Shown: in pieces, positions 5,553-10,488 of the stretch
Position numbering within the stretch: the first letter of the stretch is position 1
How the letters are laid out: each line of letters begins with the position of its first letter
Notes under the pieces: generated by a model
What the model saw: the letters and a program-made list of their open reading frames with translations, nothing else
The model's database searches: none
Told to the model about the DNA's origin: nothing
Made by a program: the position numbers and the translations under genes
Origin: AWTP1-9 sp035703165
GTDB taxonomy: Bacteria; Bacteroidota; Bacteroidia; Chitinophagales; Chitinophagaceae
Assembly (NCBI GenBank): GCA_035703165.1
Contig: DASSYR010000001.1
Coordinates: 1 to 10,488 of the forward strand
Length of the DNA stretch: 10,488 nucleotides
Direction of reading: 5' to 3'

Positions 5553-6752
5553 TTAATGATTTTTTCTGCCCGGATATTGCTTTAATGCTTTTTCCAGGCA
5601 ATCCATCGCTTTATCAATGGCTTCCGTATTGAGTACATAAGCCAAACGCACTTCGTCTTTCCCCAGGCCTGGTGTGCTGTAAAAGCCGGTAGCCGGGGCC
5701 AGCATAATTGTTTCTCCGTTATAAGAAAAAGATTCTAACAGCCATTGGCAAAATTTGTCGGAATCATCAATGGGTAACCGGGCCATTGCATAAAAAGCTC
5801 CTCCGGGGTTAGGACAGTAAACTCCCTCCATCGCATTAAGCCTTTTTACAAGCAAGTCCCTTCTTTTTTGATACTCATTTTTTGTGCCGTCAAAATAATT
5901 ATCGGGTAAATCAACAGCCGCTTCTCCCGCAATTTGTGCAAATGAAGGCGGGCTTAATCTTGCCTGCGCAAATTTCATAGCCGTATCCAACACCATTTTG
6001 TTTTTGGTAACAAAAGCACCTATACGTCCCCCGCAAGCGCTGTAACGTTTGGAAATTGTATCCATCAGCACCACATTGTTTTCAATACCTGCAAGGTGCA
6101 TAGCGCTGGTGTGGGTACCCTCGTAACAAAATTCCCGGTAAGCCTCGTCTGCAAATAAATACAAATCATATTTCTGTACAATTTGTTTCAGCGTTTCCAT
6201 TTCCTGTTTACTATACAAATACCCTGTGGGGTTATTGGGGTTACACAGAACAATGGCTTTTGTTTTTGTAGTAATGGCTTTTTCAAAATCCTCCATGGGA
6301 GGTAATGCAAAACCGGTTTCAATACGAGAAGTTATGGGTTTTACAGTAATATCTGCTGCTACGGCAAATCCGTTATAATTTGCATAAAAAGGCTCGGGAA
6401 TGATTACTTCATCCCCTGCATCCAGGCAGCTCATAAAACCAAACAAAATAGCTTCGGAGCCTCCGGTAGTAACAATAATTTCATTGTAATCAACGCTGAT
6501 TCCACATTTTTGATAGTACTGTACCAGTTTTTTTCGATAGCTTTCATTACCTGCACTGTGACTGTATTCTAAAACGGTAAATTTAAAATTGCGTACAGCA
6601 TCCAATATTAATTTGGGGGTTTCAATATCCGGTTGACCAATATTAAGATGATAAACTTTTATTCCCTTCCTTTTTGCAGCTTCTGCAAAAGGAACAAGTT
6701 TACGAATAGGGGAGGGTGGCATTATAGTACCACGATGACTTATTGTAGGCAT
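5553..6752 (-). CDS. Class I/II pyridoxal-phosphate aminotransferase
   Basis: This encodes a 399-residue cytoplasmic enzyme of normal length for fold-type I aminotransferases. Visible signatures are the substrate loop NIGQPDIETP (37-46), TTGGSEAI (95-102) in the cofactor phosphate-binding turn, NPNNPTG (171-177) with N174 expected to contact PLP, DEAY (202-205) with D202 for the pyridine nitrogen, the Schiff-base lysine K235 in SKRYSACGGRIG, and R369 (EVRLAY), which normally holds the substrate carboxylate. The sequence is of the aspartate/aromatic aminotransferase group (AspC-like, Ib type), but the amino acid used cannot be fixed from sequence. The ATG at 6752 gives a short extension before MPPSPIRKL; a start at Met11 is also possible. 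It stands alone, with a gene-free 200 bp downstream. All catalytic residues are present. Confidence 0.93.
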   Translation of the reverse strand: MPTISHRGTIMPPSPIRKLVPFAEAAKRKGIKVYHLNIGQPDIETPKLILDAVRNFKFTVLEYSHSAGNESYRKKLVQYYQKCGISVDYNEIIVTTGGSEAILFGFMSCLDAGDEVIIPEPFYANYNGFAVAADITVKPITSRIETGFALPPMEDFEKAITTKTKAIVLCNPNNPTGYLYSKQEMETLKQIVQKYDLYLFADEAYREFCYEGTHTSAMHLAGIENNVVLMDTISKRYSACGGRIGAFVTKNKMVLDTAMKFAQARLSPPSFAQIAGEAAVDLPDNYFDGTKNEYQKRRDLLVKRLNAMEGVYCPNPGGAFYAMARLPIDDSDKFCQWLLESFSYNGETIMLAPATGFYSTPGLGKDEVRLAYVLNTEAIDKAMDCLEKALKQYPGRKNH

Positions 6753-6850
6753 GGGGCGAAGTTAAATGAAATAGCTATTTTAAAAAATGTTTATACGGAT
6801 AAACGGCAAAGCATACATAAAGAGATGATTATTTTTTGATTACTTCTAAG

Positions 6851-6880
6851 AAAAAACCCTCCGCATTGCTGCAAGAGGGC
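6851..6880 (-). terminator. Intrinsic terminator of the DUF1573 pair
   Basis: Read on the minus strand, CCCTC (complement of 6875-6879) pairs with GAGGG (complement of 6857-6861). A few more pairs are possible inside the 13-nt loop, and a run of six T (complement of 6851-6856) follows. It lies about 35 bp after the stop of the second DUF1573 gene. A 12-bp perfect palindrome, CTTTACGTAAAG, adjoins it at 6880-6891. Confidence 0.7.
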
Positions 6881-6914
6881 TTTACGTAAAGGTGTGTGAT
6901 GAAAAATTAGTTAA

Positions 6915-7421
6915 TTAGGATTTAGAACCTTTTGCTTTTACTTTTTTAACAGGCTTAGCAGAAGCTACATTGGCAGTAACAGTTTTCGCTTGCTCAGATG
7001 CTTGAACAGCCGGAGTGGTTTTTGCCTGAGCATCAAATTCACTGGCAGCTAATACCTTACCGGTAATGCTTACACTCTTTTGTTCGTCAATGCCCTTGAA
7101 CTTAATGTAAATGGTTTTTGAAAAATTACCAACTACAGCAGCATTATAGGTAGCTGTTATGGTACCCGTTTTACCAACCATTATAGGTTCTTTTGTATAA
7201 TCGGATTTTGTACAGCCGCATCCCGGAGTTACACTTTCAATAATCAAAGGTTCCTGGCTGATATTCGTTAAAGTAAAAGTGCCGGTAACCGGGTTCCCTT
7301 GCTTTATATTGCCAAGGTCAACAATTTCAGATGCAAACTTTACTTTGTCTGCTACTTTTGTTTGCGCCAAAATAATATTGGCAAATACTAAGGCTGCGAA
7401 TGCTGTAAGGAAATGTTTCAT
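6915..7421 (-). CDS. Exported DUF1573 protein with Lys/Ala-rich tail
   Basis: This encodes 168 residues. A signal peptide (about 1-20, ending ILAQ) precedes one DUF1573 domain (about 27-128) with the family hallmarks DLGNIKQG, FTLTNISQEPL, the CGCT motif (C68, C70) and a final SITGKV strand. DUF1573 is an Ig-like beta fold related to ASH/MSP domains, common as short exported proteins in Bacteroidota; function is unproven. Residues 132-168 form a low-complexity tail rich in Ala, Val, Thr and Lys, ending KPVKKVKAKGSKS, which the neighbour lacks. This basic tail could bind an acidic envelope polymer, but that is a guess. It is the second gene of a two-gene operon, 16 bp after its paralogue. Confidence 0.9.
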   Translation of the reverse strand: MKHFLTAFAALVFANIILAQTKVADKVKFASEIVDLGNIKQGNPVTGTFTLTNISQEPLIIESVTPGCGCTKSDYTKEPIMVGKTGTITATYNAAVVGNFSKTIYIKFKGIDEQKSVSITGKVLAASEFDAQAKTTPAVQASEQAKTVTANVASAKPVKKVKAKGSKS

Positions 7422-7437
7422 GGTTTGTTTTTTTATA

Positions 7438-7878
7438 TTATCGTAATAGTTCCAAGACGGAATTGCCGGGTACAGAGTTGTCAGCCGTTTTTCTAACTTC
7501 TCCTTTTATTGTTAAAACTTTTGTTAAACCATTATTGTAATTAATGGTTATAACTTTTTCAAATGGTCCGTAAGCCAGTGCATTAAACCCTACATTAATT
7601 TTAGCCGAGGTTCCCGGAGCAACAGGCTCCTTACTCCAAACAGGTGTGGTGCACCCGCAGGAAGCGTGTACATCATTAAGTTTTAAAGATTCTGTTCCGG
7701 TGTTGGTAATAATAAAATCGTATGTAACAGGTTTACCCTGAACGATTTTACCAAAATCATAGCTGGTTACATTCACTTTCAGCACTTCAGTTGGTTGCAC
7801 AACAGGATTATTATCATTTTGTGCATAAATACAAAAAGATGCGCCGGTAAATAATAAAGCCAAACTCATTTTCTTCAT
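7438..7878 (-). CDS. Exported DUF1573 protein
   Basis: This encodes 146 residues with a signal peptide (1-20, MKKMSLALLF to YAQ) and a single DUF1573 domain: YDFGKIVQGKPV (40-51), FIITNTGTESLKL, SCGCTTPVW with C74 and C76, PVAPGTSAKINVGF, and LTIKGEV at the end. The two conserved cysteines could form a disulfide or bind a metal in the periplasm. It is the first gene of the operon with the DUF1573 paralogue downstream, an apparent tandem duplication that has diverged strongly. It diverges from the E1 dehydrogenase gene across 137 bp. Confidence 0.9.
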   Translation of the reverse strand: MKKMSLALLFTGASFCIYAQNDNNPVVQPTEVLKVNVTSYDFGKIVQGKPVTYDFIITNTGTESLKLNDVHASCGCTTPVWSKEPVAPGTSAKINVGFNALAYGPFEKVITINYNNGLTKVLTIKGEVRKTADNSVPGNSVLELLR

Positions 7879-7918
7879 AGTTCTATGGTTTAGAAATACT
7901 AATAACCAGAAGAGTATG

Positions 7919-7926
7919 CAAAATTA
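7919..7926 (-). promoter_or_regulatory. Possible -7 box for the DUF1573 operon
   Basis: On the minus strand this reads TAATTTTG, matching the Bacteroidota TAnnTTTG -7 consensus. It predicts a transcript start roughly 35 bp before the ATG at 7878. No clear -33 TTTG lies at the usual 19-21 bp spacing, so the call rests on one box. Confidence 0.4.
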
Positions 7927-8003
7927 AATATTCCTGCCCAAAATAATAGGATTTTTTTCTGATTAGCATTTTATTAAGAAATGCTTAGAATTGTGGTAAA
8001 TTG

Positions 8004-8011
8004 TAGATTTG
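8004..8011 (+). promoter_or_regulatory. Possible -7 box directly before the E1 gene
   Basis: TAGATTTG is an exact fit to the Bacteroidota TAnnTTTG consensus and ends only 4 bp before the ATG at 8016. If it is used, transcription would begin at or next to the start codon, giving a leaderless message. A -33 box is not evident at the normal distance. Confidence 0.4.
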
Positions 8012-8015
8012 CCGC

Positions 8016-10400
8016 ATGAATGCATTTGCCCCCAACAACGAGAGCTTGTCGCTTCAAAGTCTTTCTTTTGACACATTTCGTAACGAAGTATTAAAGGATT
8101 ACCGAACGGCCTGGGAAAGCAGGGAAGCCAGCTTGCTTGGCAGAAAAGAAGTATTGACAGGCAAGGCCAAATTTGGCATTTTTGGCGATGGTAAGGAATT
8201 GCCCCAACTGGCTATGGCCAAGTTTTTTCAACCCGGCGATTTTCATAGCGGGTATTACAGAGACCAGACTTTTGCTTTTGCCATTGGTGCCGCAACTATT
8301 GAAGAATTTTTTGCCCAATTGTATGCTGACCCTGATACCAATAATGATCCGCATAGCGGTGGCCGGCAAATGAATAGCCATTTTGCTACACGAATGGTGG
8401 ATAAAGACGGAGAATTTTTGAATTTGGCGAATAAAAAAAATGTGATTTCCGGGATGGCGCCCACTGCTGCCCAAATGCCGCGTTCCATCGGGCTGGCATT
8501 GGCTTCAAAAGCCTTTAGAAATGTAAAGGAGTTGGGCCAATTTAACCATTTATCCAATAATGGCAACGAAGTGTGCTTTACTACTATTGGCGATGCATCT
8601 ACCAGCGAAGGGCATTTTTGGGAAACCATAAACGCCGCCGGTGTGTTACAAATTCCTCTCGCCATTTTTGTATGGGATGATGGATACGGCATTTCCGTTC
8701 CCAAGAAATATCAAACTACCAAAGGGTCTATATCCGAAGCAATAAAGGGATTTCAAAAAAAAGAAGGAACCAATGGAATGGATATATATAAAGTAAAGGG
8801 GTGGGATTATGCCGGTATGTGCGAAGTTTTTGAACAGGGTATAAAAAAAATACGGGAAACACATACGCCTGCCCTGTTTCATGTGGAAGAAGTGACGCAA
8901 CCCCAGGGTCACTCTACATCAGGTAGTCATGAACGTTATAAAGCTGCCGAAAGACTGGAATGGGAAAGGCAGTGGGATTGTATAAAAAAATTTAAGGAGT
9001 GGATAATAACAAATACACTGGCTTCTGAAGAGGAGTTAAATAATATCGAATCTGAAGCAAAGCAAAAAGTAAGAGAAATTAAGAACAAGGCATGGGAAAA
9101 ATTTCTTTCTCCCATTAAAGAGCAGGTAAGCACTTCTGTTCATTTGTTTAACACAATCATTTCAAACGGATTGGACACCAGCGGGGGAGTGCAGAAAATA
9201 ACTCAGGAACTGCTGTTAAACCAGGAACCGCAAAGAAGAGATGTGATGAAGGCATTGGCTGCTGTTTTACATGAAACGGGAGATGACCAGGTGGCTGCTT
9301 ATTACCAGTCTCTTTGTACGGAAAATGAATCTCTTTATAACTCTCACTTGTATTTAAATGGAGCCAAAAGCGCTTTAAAAGTACCGGAAATTAAAGCGGA
9401 ATTTGACAGCGACGCTCCTGTGATAAACGGGTATGAAATATTAAACCGCTATTTTGATGGATTATTTGCCTCAAACGCAAAAGTATTGGCGTTTGGAGAA
9501 GACCTGGGATTTATAGGAGATGTAAATCAGGGTTTTGCCGGACTACAAGCTAAGTATGGAGAAGGGAGGATATTTGATACAGGCATTCGTGAACTAACTA
9601 TCATGGGACAGGGAATTGGATTGGCGCTGCGTGGGTTAAGACCCATTGCAGAAATACAATATTTGGATTATCTTATTTACGGATTACAACCTTTAACGGA
9701 TGATGCCGCTACTTTGCATTATCGTTCGGCAGGAATACAATGTGCCCCCGTTATTGTCAGAACAAGGGGACATCGGTTAGAGGGAATATGGCACAGCGGC
9801 TCTCCCATGGGTATGCTTGTTCACGCACTTCGCGGTATGCATGTATGTGTACCTCGCAATATGGTGCAGGCAGCTGGTATGTACAATACTTTATTAAAAG
9901 GCAACGACCCCGCTTTGGTAATTGAATGTTTGAATGGTTATCGCTTAAAAGAAAAACTACCTTCTAACCTGGGTGATTTTACCGTACCGTTAGGAGTACC
10001 CGAAATTATAAGAGGAGGCAATGATGTTACCATCGTTTCCTATGGTTCCACGCTTCGTATTGTTCAGGAAGCGGCTGCCCAATTGGAAAATCTTGGAATT
10101 GATTGCGAAATTGTAGATGTAAGAACTTTACTTCCTTTTGATATCAATCATATCATTCTTCAGTCATTGCAGAAAACCAATCGTATTGTTTTTGTGGACG
10201 AAGATGTACCCGGAGGTGCTGCCGGATATATGTTTAATATGGTGATGGAAGAACAGGGGGGGTATAAATGGTTGGATGTAGCGCCAAGAACAATTACCGG
10301 CAAAGCGCATCGTCCTGCATACGGTAGCGATGGCGATTATTTTAGCAAACCCAATATGGAGGATATTGTTTTTGTTATTAAAGAAATGATGACTGAGTAG
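8016..10400 (+). CDS. 2-oxoacid dehydrogenase E1, fused alpha and beta subunits (branched-chain type likely)
   Basis: This encodes 794 residues joining the two E1 subunits. The alpha half (about 1-380) has YRDQTFAFAIG, the thiamine diphosphate motif starting GDASTSEG (192-199) and ending DDGYGIS (221-227), and the loop QGHSTSG (H299) at the position of the regulatory loop. A helical linker (about 385-465) leads into the beta half (about 468-794): FGEDLG, DTGIRE with the expected catalytic E526, AEIQYLDY, WHSGSP with H593, and VDVRTLLPFD in the C-terminal transketolase domain. The complex decarboxylates a 2-oxoacid and passes the acyl group to lipoyl-E2. Fused E1 proteins of this size are usual in Bacteroidota and are mostly annotated as 2-oxoisovalerate dehydrogenase, but substrate is not provable here. 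E2 and E3 are not adjacent in the window. The usual GDG and N of the thiamine motif read GDA and D. Confidence 0.92.
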   Translation: MNAFAPNNESLSLQSLSFDTFRNEVLKDYRTAWESREASLLGRKEVLTGKAKFGIFGDGKELPQLAMAKFFQPGDFHSGYYRDQTFAFAIGAATIEEFFAQLYADPDTNNDPHSGGRQMNSHFATRMVDKDGEFLNLANKKNVISGMAPTAAQMPRSIGLALASKAFRNVKELGQFNHLSNNGNEVCFTTIGDASTSEGHFWETINAAGVLQIPLAIFVWDDGYGISVPKKYQTTKGSISEAIKGFQKKEGTNGMDIYKVKGWDYAGMCEVFEQGIKKIRETHTPALFHVEEVTQPQGHSTSGSHERYKAAERLEWERQWDCIKKFKEWIITNTLASEEELNNIESEAKQKVREIKNKAWEKFLSPIKEQVSTSVHLFNTIISNGLDTSGGVQKITQELLLNQEPQRRDVMKALAAVLHETGDDQVAAYYQSLCTENESLYNSHLYLNGAKSALKVPEIKAEFDSDAPVINGYEILNRYFDGLFASNAKVLAFGEDLGFIGDVNQGFAGLQAKYGEGRIFDTGIRELTIMGQGIGLALRGLRPIAEIQYLDYLIYGLQPLTDDAATLHYRSAGIQCAPVIVRTRGHRLEGIWHSGSPMGMLVHALRGMHVCVPRNMVQAAGMYNTLLKGNDPALVIECLNGYRLKEKLPSNLGDFTVPLGVPEIIRGGNDVTIVSYGSTLRIVQEAAAQLENLGIDCEIVDVRTLLPFDINHIILQSLQKTNRIVFVDEDVPGGAAGYMFNMVMEEQGGYKWLDVAPRTITGKAHRPAYGSDGDYFSKPNMEDIVFVIKEMMTE

Positions 10401-10488
10401 AATTTATTTTAAAGGAGAAACTCTCTGTTACTATACGAGTTTGAGTTTTCCGGGTTAAAAGGTTTATTTTTATAATGTATTGTTTATT

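Noticed and set aside
6633..6839. Small plus-strand open frame overlapping the aminotransferase start
   Set aside because: It is antisense to conserved aminotransferase coding sequence and has no recognisable motif or start signals.
8091..9133. Several antisense and alternative-frame open frames inside the E1 gene
   Set aside because: They overlap a strongly conserved enzyme gene and their translations look like shadows of it.
10401..10488. Possible terminator after the E1 gene
   Set aside because: Only short imperfect pairings (for example ACTC with GAGT) are visible before the window ends; not enough support.

Overview
The window looks like part of a chromosome from a Bacteroidota bacterium, most likely Chitinophagaceae or a near relative. 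The evidence is the Bacteroidota form of the Rhs/YD-repeat core (HYYPFGL, NIRVVLTEEQKTD, EFSDGSGLE), paired DUF1573 proteins, an alpha/beta-fused 2-oxoacid dehydrogenase E1, TAnnTTTG-type -7 boxes and little Shine-Dalgarno sequence. The taxonomic call is inferred from protein style only.

Positions 1-4322 (+) are an Rhs polymorphic-toxin locus in three successive modules. Module A is the 3' end of a large Rhs gene that enters from the left edge. Its variable tip resembles bacterial toxin 44, and a small lipoprotein gene (1550-1936), the likely immunity gene, follows 10 bp later. Module B is a displaced (orphan) copy: a fragment of the Rhs core, a 38-bp GC-rich palindromic insertion that breaks the frame, a different core end, a coiled-coil linker and a zinc-metallopeptidase tip (HELTH). 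It is followed after 11 bp by a second, unrelated lipoprotein gene (3414-4061). Module C (about 4130-4322) is only a remnant of the core. Modules A and B share about 97% identity over 275-498 and 2121-2344. Modules B and C share about 90% over 1990-2127 and 4130-4267. The layout fits a reservoir of exchangeable toxin/immunity tips being made and decaying.

Positions 4389-7878 (-) are ordinary cell genes: an exported, stripped-down amidohydrolase, a class I/II PLP aminotransferase, and two tandem exported DUF1573 proteins with a terminator downstream. Positions 8016-10400 (+) hold the fused E1 gene, divergent from the DUF1573 pair across 137 bp that contains a possible -7 box for each direction.

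The left half is modular and recombining. The right half is stable metabolic and envelope gene content. No tRNA, rRNA, CRISPR array, transposase or integrase was seen.
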